A DNA stretch of 29,048 nt from CAZZGX01 sp964653715 (GTDB lineage Bacteria > Patescibacteriota > Minisyncoccia > Ryanbacterales > GWA2-47-10b), in contig CAZZGX010000021.1 of the NCBI GenBank assembly GCA_964653715.1, positions 1-29,048 on the forward strand. The letters are read 5' to 3'. Under the pieces are notes generated by a model. That model did no database searches. It worked only from the letters and a program-made list of their open reading frames with translations, and had not been told where the DNA came from. Of this stretch, positions 1 through 7,590 are shown piece by piece. Every line of letters starts with the position of its first letter. Position 1 is the stretch's first letter. The position numbers and the translations under genes were made by a program.

Positions 1-863
1 CCTTTGCGCTTGGCGACGGTCACTAGAAGGGTACTTGCGATAAATATGGAAGAATAGGTGCCAACAACAATGCCTGCGATAAGGGCAAGCGCTAAGTGCT
101 GTGTCGAGTATCCCCCGAAGAAATAGACTGCCAGAAGCGAAAAAAGGGTGGAGAGAGAGGTATTGATCGAGCGGCCGATGGTTTCCTGAAGACTTTGCTC
201 GACCACGTCCTCAAATTTTCTTCGAATATCGCGGCGAAGATTCTCGCGTACCCGGTCAAAAACTACGATTGTATCATGAACCGAGAAACCAAGAACGGTA
301 AGGAGCGCCGTTACAAAAAGTGAGTCGATTTCAAAACGCAAAAGCGAAAAAAGTCCTATGGGAATAATAATGTCGTGAAAAAGCGCCATCACCGCGATGA
401 TCCCATATACCCAAGACGATACGGGTTTTGAAACTTTACGAAAGGCAAAAGCGATGTAGAAAATAATCGCAATGAGCGCGAATACCAAGGCAAAGATGGC
501 ATTTCGTCGGAGCTGGGCGCCAATACTTGGACCGGTCGATATAAAGTTTTTCTCCTCAAAGTTTCCTTCTTTTTTGATTGCCTCAAGTACGCGCTCGTGC
601 TCGTCCTCTGTCAGGTATTTTGTCCGAAGTAAAAAACGACGATCGCCTTGAGAAGTAATTTTTATATCACCTAAATTGAGCGTGCGAAAACCGTTTCCGA
701 TGGCGTCAGTTGAAACGGGAGAAACATATTCAACGTCAAGGAGCGCGTCTCCTTTAAAATCCGTTCCGAAGTTTAGCCCATTGAATGCGAGCGACACGAA
801 TGAGGCAAGAACAAGCGCGCTTGAGAAGAGATAAAAATATTTTCGAGCGCGTACGATGTTCAT
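1..863 (-). CDS. secF: Protein translocase subunit SecF (3' end of gene beyond the window)
   Basis: SecF is an inner-membrane partner of SecD that uses the proton-motive force to help pull exported proteins through SecYEG. The visible 287 codons start at ATG 863 and run off the left edge, so the C-terminus is missing. The protein has a first membrane helix after MNIVRARKYF, then the family motif NFGTDFKGD. An extracytoplasmic domain follows, and then several membrane helices from about residue 122. The SecF signature GFSVHDTIVVFDRVREN is present. The start overlaps the secD stop as ATGA (860-863), so translation is coupled to secD. The third residue of the usual GG pair in the N-terminal motif is replaced by Asp (FKGD), a small oddity. 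Identification is firm. Confidence 0.96.
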   Translation of the reverse strand, partial: MNIVRARKYFYLFSSALVLASFVSLAFNGLNFGTDFKGDALLDVEYVSPVSTDAIGNGFRTLNLGDIKITSQGDRRFLLRTKYLTEDEHERVLEAIKKEGNFEEKNFISTGPSIGAQLRRNAIFALVFALIAIIFYIAFAFRKVSKPVSSWVYGIIAVMALFHDIIIPIGLFSLLRFEIDSLFVTALLTVLGFSVHDTIVVFDRVRENLRRDIRRKFEDVVEQSLQETIGRSINTSLSTLFSLLAVYFFGGYSTQHLALALIAGIVVGTYSSIFIASTLLVTVAKRK

Positions 864-2167
864 ACTTTCTTTGTAAACCCGCTCGAGTACAAAAACCCTC
901 CTTCACGGCGACCGCGCGAATGAAAGGCGCGGAGAAACGTCCGGGTAATTGTAATTGCTGAAAACATCGAAACCGCGACACCAAGTCCAAGCGTGAGCGC
1001 AAATCCTTTCACTTGTTCGGCGCCAAAGTACCAAAGAATAAGCGCGGTAATAAGACTCGATGCATTTGAATCTCGAATTGAAGTCCACGCGCGGAGAAAT
1101 CCTTCTTCAATCGCGGTCGAAAGAATTTTCCCCCGCCTGAGCTCTTCCTTCATCCGTTCAAATATCAAAATATTGGCGTCAACCGCCATGCCAATCGATA
1201 AAATAAACCCAGCAATACCGGCCGTGGTAAAGGTAACGGGAATAAGTTTAAAAATTGCAAGTGTGAGCGCCACATATACGACAAGCGCTATGATGGAAAG
1301 AAGCCCGGGCAAACGATACCAGACAAGCATAAAGATAACGACGAAAAGAAATCCCATTAATCCCGCAAAAAAACTTTTCTTGAGGGACTCTTCGCCTTGC
1401 GAGGGTTCAATTTTTTGCTGTGAGATAAGCTCGATGGGTACCGGCAAAGCTCCTGAGTTGAGCCGCTGCGCCAAAAGTCGCGCCTCCTCTGGTGTAAACT
1501 GCCCCGTAATCTGCGCGGTACCCCCAGTAATCTTCTGCCGTACCACCGGAACACTGATGGGCGCTCCATCAAGGTAAATCGCAATCCGTTTTTCGATATT
1601 TTGGTCCGTGAGATTTTCAAAAATCTTAGCGCCATCGCTGTCAAACGTCAGCTCAATATAGGCCTCACCGGTGGTAGGCGCAAACTGGAGCAAAGCGCGC
1701 TGTAAATATCTTCCTGTAAGCACCGACGGAACAAATGTCGGCACCGTGGTTGAGCCCATAATCTCCGGCGGGCCTTCCGTTCGAAACTCAAGATATGGTG
1801 TCTCGCCAATAAGACGAATCGCGTCTTTGGTGTCAAAGACACCTGCCAAGTCAACCGCGAGATGATCTTCGGAGGTTGTTCGCTCAATCCTGACAACCGG
1901 TTCTGAAACGCCGAAAAAATTTACACGCCGTTCAATAATATCGCGAAGTCCTTCAAGAGCCGCCGCTTTGTCTGCGGATTCAATTTTAGAAAGATCGGCG
2001 CGGTAGACAAGATGAATCCCGCCTTTCAGATCAAGCCCGAGCCGAAAAGGAACTTTGAGCGGCGCCCAAATCCCCCATTTGGGATAGACAAAATATCCGG
2101 CCGCCGCGCCGAGTATGATAAGTCCTGCCGCCAAAAGTCGTACTTTCATTTTAAAATAGTATCGCAC
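860..2167 (-). CDS. secD: Protein translocase subunit SecD
   Basis: SecD forms the SecDF complex that assists late steps of Sec-dependent export. The 435 residues hold a first membrane helix (about 11-28) and the DLKGG motif (about 46-50). The extracytoplasmic P1 domain is reduced compared with the 615-residue E. coli protein, as in many short SecD proteins. A C-terminal block of membrane helices carries the motif AVDANILIFERMKEELRRG. The listed start is GTG at 2167. An in-frame ATG at 2149 (MKVRLLAAG) gives a more typical N-terminus, and neither has a clear Shine-Dalgarno sequence. The stop overlaps the secF ATG. The gene is divergent from the nucleotidyltransferase gene at 2262. Confidence 0.96.
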   Translation of the reverse strand: MRYYFKMKVRLLAAGLIILGAAAGYFVYPKWGIWAPLKVPFRLGLDLKGGIHLVYRADLSKIESADKAAALEGLRDIIERRVNFFGVSEPVVRIERTTSEDHLAVDLAGVFDTKDAIRLIGETPYLEFRTEGPPEIMGSTTVPTFVPSVLTGRYLQRALLQFAPTTGEAYIELTFDSDGAKIFENLTDQNIEKRIAIYLDGAPISVPVVRQKITGGTAQITGQFTPEEARLLAQRLNSGALPVPIELISQQKIEPSQGEESLKKSFFAGLMGFLFVVIFMLVWYRLPGLLSIIALVVYVALTLAIFKLIPVTFTTAGIAGFILSIGMAVDANILIFERMKEELRRGKILSTAIEEGFLRAWTSIRDSNASSLITALILWYFGAEQVKGFALTLGLGVAVSMFSAITITRTFLRAFHSRGRREGGFLYSSGFTKKV

Positions 2168-2203
2168 ACCCCCAGGAAAGGCAAGAAAAACGATACGCAG
2201 GAG

Positions 2204-2232
2204 TTGCGGTAAAACCTACTTCGCTCTAATCT
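2204..2232 (+). promoter_or_regulatory. Probable promoter for the nucleotidyltransferase-deaminase pair
   Basis: TTGCGG at 2204-2209 and TAATCT at 2227-2232 are separated by 17 bases. They lie 30 bases upstream of the ATG at 2262. The gene also has a good ribosome binding site, GAAAGGAG at 2247-2254, 7 bases before the start. Confidence 0.55.
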
Positions 2233-2261
2233 ATTTCCAGACACTTGAAAGGAGCGGATCA

Positions 2262-2822
2262 ATGTTAAGAGTCCCCACACAGAACGGAAATATGCCGATT
2301 CGCAAAATGATTGATGACTACAAAGTTCTTCGACAAATTACTGAAGGATACCGCGCTGCGGGGCACAGAGTAGTCCTGACCATTGGCTCTTGGGACATGC
2401 TGCATATAGGCCATGTTCGGTACTTACTCAAAGCGCGCGAGCAAGGAGAGATTCTCGTCGTTGGCGTTGATAGCGATAAAGCTATCCAACGCTACAAAGG
2501 GCCGCATCGTCCCATTGTCCCGGAGAATGAACGGATCGAGATGCTCAGCTATCTTGATTGTGTAAACTTCATCACGCTGGTCGATGATGTCGATGTCCAC
2601 GGACAGTGGCAATATGGCATATTGCAAAAAATTCGACCGCATGTTTTCGTGGCCGTCGAAGACAGTTACCCAGAAAAACAACGGAAAGATATCCGTAAAC
2701 TCTGCAATAAGCTCGTGGTGTTACCCAGACAAGCTGAGAATACCTCGTCGACGGATATTTTCAAGAATTTGATCCGAAACCTACCGGCTTTGATGGAACA
2801 AGCGGATCGGCGGAAGCGATGA
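2262..2822 (+). CDS. HldE/TagD-like nucleotidyltransferase (cytidylyltransferase family)
   Basis: The 186-residue protein is a single nucleotidyltransferase domain of the HxGH superfamily. This family transfers AMP or CMP from a nucleoside triphosphate to a phosphorylated small molecule. The HxGH motif is HIGH at 48-51, preceded by IGSWDML. VGVDSDKAIQRYKGPHRPI (about 67-85) and ENERIEML (88-95) follow, as in the heptose-phosphate adenylyltransferase (RfaE/HldE C-terminal) branch. SSTDIFKNL near 162-170 matches the C-terminal ISST-type motif. The kinase half of HldE is absent and no heptose or teichoic acid genes are nearby, so the substrate is unknown. A 39-residue N-terminal extension precedes the core. 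The stop overlaps the next start as ATGA, so it probably works with the deaminase encoded next. The family is sure and the substrate is not. Confidence 0.88.
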   Translation: MLRVPTQNGNMPIRKMIDDYKVLRQITEGYRAAGHRVVLTIGSWDMLHIGHVRYLLKAREQGEILVVGVDSDKAIQRYKGPHRPIVPENERIEMLSYLDCVNFITLVDDVDVHGQWQYGILQKIRPHVFVAVEDSYPEKQRKDIRKLCNKLVVLPRQAENTSSTDIFKNLIRNLPALMEQADRRKR

Positions 2823-3649
2823 AAAAAGCTTTACTACTCTACGTACCCGCATTACATGATGGCTATTTCAAATTACTAAAAAAATACGTAGGCAAGGTGG
2901 ATGCGCTGTATCTTTTAGGGAGAGAAATAACATCGAGATTTACCTATCTGGAAAGAGAGATTCGGGCCCCTGACCCACAGATGGTCATGAAGGCTCTGCA
3001 ATCTCTCTTTCCTTTCAAGAAAATAGAAATTCTTCGCACGCAAAATCTGCGAGAACTTGCCCAGTATCACACGGCCATAATGCCGAATGAAGCGTTGATG
3101 CGCCGTTTTGCGAACAAATATCTTGACGGCATGAAAAAAGTATATGATATATCTTTTTTACGCTGGGATGAACATCATGTGCATTCACAGAAACCGGTAA
3201 AATATGATCGAATTTCCAGAAGCCCATTTGACAGGAAAATGATGGACCTTGCTCGCAAAGAAGGGACTCTGAGTTCGGACTGGTGGCGGCGTGTTGGTGC
3301 GGTCATTGTTAAGGAAAACAAGATTGTACTCCAAGATCATAATCAGCACCTTCCAAACGAATATCAGCCCTATGTTCTCGGAGATATTCGGGATTATATT
3401 AAATCTGGAGAGAAAAGCGATATCGGCGCGCTCCACGCCGAACGGGCAGTAATCGCCCAAGCCGCACGCATGCGATCTATTTCGCTTGAAGGCACAAGTA
3501 TTTATGTTTCCGTTTTTCCATGCTCCAGCTGCGCTCAAATGATCGCCTACTCCGGCATACGAAATTGTTTCTTCGGATCAGGGCATGCGAACTTCAACGG
3601 AGAAGCCGTCATGAAAGCCCATGGAATGGCTATTATCTATGTTAAATAA
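2819..3649 (+). CDS. dCMP/cytidine-type deaminase with an unassigned N-terminal domain
   Basis: The C-terminal half (about 137-276) is a zinc-dependent deaminase domain of the dCMP deaminase/ComEB type. Zinc and catalytic residues are visible as HAE at 206-208 and PCSSC at 234-238, with WWRRVGAVIV (155-164) in the usual upstream position. The first 130 residues (LLLYVPALHDGYFKLLKKY onward) are not part of a standard dCMP deaminase and I do not recognise them. The ATG overlaps the stop of the nucleotidyltransferase gene. thyA, folA and tmk lie just beyond on the opposite strand, so supplying dUMP from dCMP is a reasonable role. Deamination of the product or substrate of the neighbouring transferase is an alternative. 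The domain call is strong and the substrate is inferred. Confidence 0.85.
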   Translation: MKKALLLYVPALHDGYFKLLKKYVGKVDALYLLGREITSRFTYLEREIRAPDPQMVMKALQSLFPFKKIEILRTQNLRELAQYHTAIMPNEALMRRFANKYLDGMKKVYDISFLRWDEHHVHSQKPVKYDRISRSPFDRKMMDLARKEGTLSSDWWRRVGAVIVKENKIVLQDHNQHLPNEYQPYVLGDIRDYIKSGEKSDIGALHAERAVIAQAARMRSISLEGTSIYVSVFPCSSCAQMIAYSGIRNCFFGSGHANFNGEAVMKAHGMAIIYVK

Positions 3650-3650
3650 T

Positions 3651-3690
3651 AAAAAAACCGCGCACACAGAGTGACGCGGTATTTATTTAC
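3651..3690. terminator. Bidirectional intrinsic terminator
   Basis: Seven A residues precede a hairpin with arms CCGCG (3658-3662) and CGCGG (3675-3679), extended by CAC/GTG inside. A T-rich stretch follows. It sits between the converging deaminase and HIT genes, overlaps the end of the HIT gene, and can serve both strands. Confidence 0.65.
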
Positions 3691-4130
3691 CCAATGGGAA
3701 ACTGAATAACGAGTGCCCGTTTAGTTTTCCGATCGAGTTTTGGAACAATAAGATGGAAGTGAAGATGGCATACTGTAGCACCCGTGTAGCGCGTTGATCC
3801 GAACCGCAGCGCAAGCGCACCGCCACGGATCCGAAATTTACGAATACACCATCGTAGAAGGCGTAGTATCTCGCCGAGATCATTTACAGTAAGCTGGGCG
3901 ATACGCTCACGATGTTTGTTGCCAATAAAAAGGAAATGCTGCCGACTATTCTTATACGGCCAGCTCGATCGCGTAAGAAACCAGCCCGGCGTGCGCGCTA
4001 GAACGGGATGTTTATGATAGCGAAAGTGTTTCGGACAAAATGGACATCTCCCGCGTTTTTCAATTAACCCAAGCACCGCGGCATATTCGCCGTTTTTTGC
4101 ATAATGCGAGTCGATGACGTGCTTTACCAT
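3687..4130 (-). CDS. HIT family nucleotide hydrolase/transferase
   Basis: Histidine-triad proteins hydrolyse or transfer nucleoside monophosphates from phosphoramidates or dinucleoside polyphosphates. The catalytic triad motif HLHFHL is at 122-127, within TGATVCHLHFHLIVP. A CPFC pair at 29-32, together with the histidines, resembles the zinc site found in several HIT subfamilies. The 147-residue length fits one HIT domain with a short N-terminal extension. It follows folA by 9 bases and is probably the last gene of the thyA-folA-HIT transcript. The precise substrate cannot be read from the sequence. Confidence 0.87.
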   Translation of the reverse strand: MVKHVIDSHYAKNGEYAAVLGLIEKRGRCPFCPKHFRYHKHPVLARTPGWFLTRSSWPYKNSRQHFLFIGNKHRERIAQLTVNDLGEILRLLRWCIRKFRIRGGALALRFGSTRYTGATVCHLHFHLIVPKLDRKTKRALVIQFPIG

Positions 4131-4139
4131 TAGACATCA

Positions 4140-4646
4140 TCATACCACGTCCTTCCAATCAATTTGAAATGTTCGGAACGCATATGGGTATGGGAATGAT
4201 CTGTCGGGTGGATGATATTCCGAAAATATTTCCCGCCACACAAGTGCGTCGATCTCTGGAAAGTAAACATCGGCTGAAAACGCTTCGTAAATAAGAGTTG
4301 CATGGATTTCATCGGCTTTTGAAAGTGCCTCTTTGTATACGCCTGCGCCACCGATAACAAATGCCTTCTTGGCGCCTGAATCCTCCGCGCGTATAAATGC
4401 TTCTGAAAGGCCTCCAGCGTCGGTGATATTAGGATACCGCAGCCTTTGGGACGAAAGTACGATATTCATTCGCCCCGGAAGTGCCTTGCCGATCGACTCG
4501 AAGGTCTTACGTCCCATAATTATTGGGTGCCCCATCGTGAGGGCACGAAAGTGTTTCATATCCGCCGGAAATGAAGGCCACGGAAGACTCCCTCGATTAC
4601 CAATTTCGCGATTCCGTCCCATCGCGACAATGATTGCGAGCTTCAT
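4140..4646 (-). CDS. folA: Dihydrofolate reductase
   Basis: The enzyme reduces dihydrofolate to tetrahydrofolate with NADPH, regenerating the cofactor oxidised by ThyA. The 168 residues start MKLAIIVAMGRNREIGN and carry LPWPSFPADMKHF with the active-site acid at Asp29. The cofactor-binding motifs PIIMGRKTFESIG (41-53) and VIGGAGVYKEAL follow. The length matches the family. Its ATG overlaps the thyA stop (ATGA at 4643-4646), so the two enzymes of the thymidylate cycle are made together. The HIT gene follows. Confidence 0.95.
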   Translation of the reverse strand: MKLAIIVAMGRNREIGNRGSLPWPSFPADMKHFRALTMGHPIIMGRKTFESIGKALPGRMNIVLSSQRLRYPNITDAGGLSEAFIRAEDSGAKKAFVIGGAGVYKEALSKADEIHATLIYEAFSADVYFPEIDALVWREIFSEYHPPDRSFPYPYAFRTFQIDWKDVV

Positions 4647-5473
4647 AGCGCCACCGGGATTTCTTTAATCGGAGGATGGGGGTCGTAATCAAGAAGACTG
4701 AAGTCCTCAAACCTAAATCGAGTAATGTCATTTATTTCCGGGTTGATTCGAACGTTAGGCAACGTTCGTGGTTCACGTTGAAGTTGCAATCGCGCAGCTG
4801 GGATCTGATTCAGATATATGTGCGTGTCAGAAAGTGTGTGCACGAGCTCTCCAGCACGCAAACCAGTCACCTGTGCAACCATGATAAGCAGAAGCGAATA
4901 GCTTGCAATGTTAAACGGCACTCCGATGATAACATCGGCGCTTCGCTGGAAAAGATGGAGTGAAAGTTCTCCTTCAGCGACAAAGAATTTAAAGAAACAA
5001 TGGCAAGGAGCCACAAAAACCTTTTCAACGTCTTCTGGATTCCAAGCAGTTACAACCAAGCGCCGCGAATCAGGGAATCTTTTGATTTCATCAACTACGT
5101 TTGTGATTTGATCTATGGTCCCACCGTCACTTTTTTTCCACCGACGCCATTGAGGACCATATATCGGACCAAGTTCTCCTGTTGGGAAACCTAATCTTTC
5201 ACAAATCTCTTGCGTAGCCCAAGCATCCCAGAGGTGAACACCATGCTTATGCAAATCATTTACATGACTGCTCCCAGACAAAAACCAGAGAAGCTCATGA
5301 ACAAGGGCTTTCCAAGAACCCTTAAGACTGCGTGTGGTTATGAGTGGAAAACCTTCTTCCATGCGAAATCTCATTGTGTATCCGAGTATCGCGATATTCC
5401 CCACCCCTTGAGGATCTTTTTTTCGTTTTCCTGTACGTAAAACCGTATCGACAAGATCGAGAAATTGCTGCAT
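4643..5473 (-). CDS. thyA: Thymidylate synthase (ThyA type)
   Basis: ThyA methylates dUMP to dTMP using methylene-tetrahydrofolate. Counting from the upstream GTG, the nucleophile is Cys159 in APCHCFF. RRLVVTAWNPED (139-150), QRSADV (178-183), PFNIASY (188-194) and the nucleotide-binding SDTHIY (217-222) are present. The residue three after PCH, normally Gln, is Lys164 (PCHCFFKF), which is unusual. I chose the ATG at 5473 over the GTG at 5479, because AAAGGA lies about 8 bases upstream of the ATG but almost touches the GTG. The protein is then 276 residues. It is the first gene of a thyA-folA-HIT unit. Confidence 0.95.
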   Translation of the reverse strand: MQQFLDLVDTVLRTGKRKKDPQGVGNIAILGYTMRFRMEEGFPLITTRSLKGSWKALVHELLWFLSGSSHVNDLHKHGVHLWDAWATQEICERLGFPTGELGPIYGPQWRRWKKSDGGTIDQITNVVDEIKRFPDSRRLVVTAWNPEDVEKVFVAPCHCFFKFFVAEGELSLHLFQRSADVIIGVPFNIASYSLLLIMVAQVTGLRAGELVHTLSDTHIYLNQIPAARLQLQREPRTLPNVRINPEINDITRFRFEDFSLLDYDPHPPIKEIPVAL

Positions 5474-5563
5474 TTGCACTATCCTTTCTTTACAAAGAGT
5501 ATTCTGTTCTCACGGTAGCAGGGGCAATAAAAAAGGACAACCTGATTAAATTATCTCAGCGCT

Positions 5564-5594
5564 AAAAAAGAAAAAAGCAACCTTGTGGGTTGCC
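5564..5594 (-). terminator. Intrinsic terminator of tmk
   Basis: On the minus strand a hairpin with arms GCAACC/GGTTGC (5577-5582 and 5588-5593) and loop CACAA is followed by TTTTTTCTTTTTT. It lies directly after the tmk stop codon. Confidence 0.8.
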
Positions 5595-5595
5595 A

Positions 5596-6285
5596 TTATT
5601 CGATTATTGGCTTAGGAAGCCTGAGGGAAATGTGCGCCCAGATCTTTTCATGAATTTGCTCTGGCGAGAGCAGCGTATTGTTCTCAACGCATTCGATAAC
5701 TCTAAACTCCTCGGGAAATAATTCCACGACATCCCGATAGCTTTCGACGGTTCTTGCCAAGTGTGCGCGGTCACTCTCATGGATGTCAACGGGCCGCTGC
5801 GTGTCTTTTTTTTGCCGTTCCTCCATAAGCTGGAGACTAAACTCGAGCGGCATAAGTAGCAAAAAGTTCATGTCGGGTCTTGGAATTTCCCACTGGATAA
5901 ATTCAACATTCCACAACCATTCAAAGAATTCTCTTCGTCCTTTTCTGCTCCGGATTTTAGAACCTTGATGCCCGGCGTTGGAAGCCGTAAAACGATTTGC
6001 GATGACGATAAAACCGTCTTTCAGTTTTTTTTTGATGCGCGCTCGCGCGTCAAGTCTGTCAACCGAAAAATAGAGAGCGGCAAGCTTCGGCGGCACGTTG
6101 GAGCCTTCCTCTCCCTTTAAATAGCGCTCGAGGAGCCATGCTGATTTTTTTCCGTATTGCGGAAAATCCTCGACTTGAGGAACCTGCCGAAAATCTTTTC
6201 GCACCCGATCAACCAAGAGCTCTGTCTGAACGGTTTTACCGGTACCATCCTGCCCTTCAATGACAAAAAACTTTCCTTTCTCCAT
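5596..6285 (-). CDS. tmk: Thymidylate kinase (dTMP kinase)
   Basis: The enzyme phosphorylates dTMP to dTDP with ATP. The P-loop is GQDGTGKT (11-18). The family segment usually written DR(Y/F)xxS is here ANRFTASNAGHQG (96-108), with Asn97 in place of the usual Asp. A lid-like segment EERQKKDTQRPVD follows near 155-168. The 229 residues fit the family, which is usually 200-230. The ATG at 6285 has a strong Shine-Dalgarno AAGGAGG. Promoters and a terminator separate it from rplK upstream and thyA downstream, but its place beside thyA-folA fits a thymidylate island. A related deoxynucleotide kinase is the main alternative. Confidence 0.9.
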   Translation of the reverse strand: MEKGKFFVIEGQDGTGKTVQTELLVDRVRKDFRQVPQVEDFPQYGKKSAWLLERYLKGEEGSNVPPKLAALYFSVDRLDARARIKKKLKDGFIVIANRFTASNAGHQGSKIRSRKGRREFFEWLWNVEFIQWEIPRPDMNFLLLMPLEFSLQLMEERQKKDTQRPVDIHESDRAHLARTVESYRDVVELFPEEFRVIECVENNTLLSPEQIHEKIWAHISLRLPKPIIE

Positions 6286-6296
6286 GATCCCTCCTT

Positions 6297-6323
6297 AAAA
6301 AAGAAATAACCTCTCTCGAGGCT
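6297..6323 (-). terminator. Probable intrinsic terminator of the secE-nusG-rplK unit
   Basis: The minus strand reads AGCCTC, loop GAGA, then GAGGTT and ATTTCTTTTTT. The stem is 6 bp with one G-U pair. It lies after rplK and just before the tmk ribosome binding site, so the ribosomal transcript ends without rplA. Confidence 0.55.
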
Positions 6324-6348
6324 ATCACATAAGAATCCGGCGATCAAA

Positions 6349-6771
6349 CTATTTTACCTCAATCCCCATCGAGCGCGCGGTGCCTGCCACGATTTTTTTG
6401 GCGCCCTCGATGTCGTTCGCGTTGAGATCCTCCATTTTCTTTTTGGCAATCTCTTCAAGTTGTTTTGAGTTTACACTGCCTACTTTTTGTAGGAGCGGGT
6501 TTCCTGAACCTTTCTCAACTCCGGCAGCTTTGCGCAACATATCTGAAACCGGCGCGGTTTTGTAGATCAAACTAAATGTCCGGTCGACATAAATCGTAAC
6601 CTCAACCGGTACAATATCATCACCGCGGTCTTTGGTGCCTTCGTTAAAACGCGAGACAAATTCACCAATGTTGAGCCCGTGAGGGCCTAGGGCGGTACCA
6701 ACTGGTGGCGCTGGAGTGGCTTTGCCTGCGGGGATCTGTAGCTTCAATTTTATTTTAATTTGTTTTGCCAT
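6349..6771 (-). CDS. rplK: Large ribosomal subunit protein uL11
   Basis: uL11 forms the base of the GTPase-associated stalk with 23S rRNA. The 140-residue protein starts MAKQIKIKLKLQIPAGKAT and has the glycine/proline-rich signature PAPPVGTALGPHGLNI. The C-terminal rRNA-binding domain ends ARSMGIEVK. The open frame extends about 45 codons upstream, but that part overlaps nusG and has no family similarity. ATG 6771 is the start, directly after the nusG stop. In most bacteria rplA (uL1) follows. Here a hairpin and then tmk follow instead. Confidence 0.97.
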   Translation of the reverse strand: MAKQIKIKLKLQIPAGKATPAPPVGTALGPHGLNIGEFVSRFNEGTKDRGDDIVPVEVTIYVDRTFSLIYKTAPVSDMLRKAAGVEKGSGNPLLQKVGSVNSKQLEEIAKKKMEDLNANDIEGAKKIVAGTARSMGIEVK

Positions 6772-6772
6772 A

Positions 6773-7318
6773 TTATAGTTTCCGTGCCTGCACTGGATCA
6801 AGCTCGACGGGCGTATCGCGCCCGAAAAGCGATACCAGTACTTTAATCTTTCCGCGCTCTTCGTCAACTTCTTCGACTTTACCCTCCATATCTTTAAAAG
6901 GACCATCCGAAATCCTTACTGCGTCCCCCTTTATAACCTCTATCTTGTGCCGTGGCTCGGCCTCTCCCATCCGCGAAAGCAAAGTATCAACTTCTAATTT
7001 TTCAAGCGGCAGTGGCGTTATACCCGCGCCTACGAATCCCGTGACGCGCGGGGTGTTGCGAACGACGTACCACGAATCATCCGTGACGATCATGTCGATG
7101 AGAACATACCCGGGATAGATTTTTTCTTCGATGACTTTGCGTTTGCCGTTTTTGATTTTAATTCGTTTCTCAGTGGGAACGATGACACTGAAAATCTTGT
7201 CTTCCATGCCCATCGATTCGACGCGCTGACGCAAATTGCGCGCGACCGCGTCCTCGTACCCAGAGTACGTATGAATCGCGTACCAGTTGCGGCCAAATTC
7301 GGATGTTTGCTTTGGCAT
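6773..7318 (-). CDS. nusG: Transcription termination/antitermination factor NusG
   Basis: NusG binds RNA polymerase, suppresses pausing and links transcription to ribosomes or Rho. The 181 residues have the NGN domain motif WYAIHTYSGYEDAV near the N-terminus, then IYPGYVLIDMIVTDDSWYVV and TPRVTGFVG. The C-terminal KOW domain is GDAVRISDGPFKDMEGKV, ending about 10 residues before the C-terminus. No inserted domain is seen. It sits between secE (3 bases upstream) and rplK (1 base downstream), the standard bacterial order. Confidence 0.97.
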   Translation of the reverse strand: MPKQTSEFGRNWYAIHTYSGYEDAVARNLRQRVESMGMEDKIFSVIVPTEKRIKIKNGKRKVIEEKIYPGYVLIDMIVTDDSWYVVRNTPRVTGFVGAGITPLPLEKLEVDTLLSRMGEAEPRHKIEVIKGDAVRISDGPFKDMEGKVEEVDEERGKIKVLVSLFGRDTPVELDPVQARKL

Positions 7319-7321
7319 GGA

Positions 7322-7513
7322 TTAAAGGATCAATGTATTGATAAGCGTGCGGTAAATGAAATCAAACGCTCCCAGGAAAAACGCGACGCCGACAGAAATG
7401 GCGATAACCAAAATGGTCGACTGAATGGTCTGCTGTCGCGTCGGCCAGTTGACCTTTTTCAATTCCTGGCGGGTTTCTTTTATATAGGTTACAAGGCGAG
7501 AGAATAGATGCAT
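7322..7513 (-). CDS. secE: Protein translocase subunit SecE
   Basis: SecE is the small clamp subunit of the SecYEG channel. The 63 residues show the short single-helix form. An amphipathic part with YIKETRQELKKVNWPTRQ (10-27) is the family motif, and one membrane helix covers about 34-54. The start lacks a Shine-Dalgarno sequence. A promoter (7559-7587) lies 46 bases upstream, and a GC-rich hairpin (about 7532-7549) occupies the short leader. Confidence 0.94.
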   Translation of the reverse strand: MHLFSRLVTYIKETRQELKKVNWPTRQQTIQSTILVIAISVGVAFFLGAFDFIYRTLINTLIL

Positions 7514-7558
7514 GAAGGTTTTTAGGGATTTTTAAAAGGCCCCGAGGCCCTTATTTTC

Positions 7559-7587
7559 ATACTACCAAAAGTTGCAACGTCACGCAA
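7559..7587 (-). promoter_or_regulatory. Probable promoter of secE-nusG-rplK
   Basis: On the minus strand TTGCGT (7582-7587) is followed after 17 bases by TAGTAT (7559-7564), with a TGG extended -10 element. It lies after the terminator of the upstream RNA gene. The expected transcript begins near 7552 and carries a GC-rich hairpin before secE. Confidence 0.6.
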
Positions 7588-7590
7588 GGG

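Noticed and set aside
6772..6906. N-terminal extension of rplK
   Set aside because: It overlaps nusG and lacks uL11 similarity. MAKQIKIK at 6771 is the natural start.
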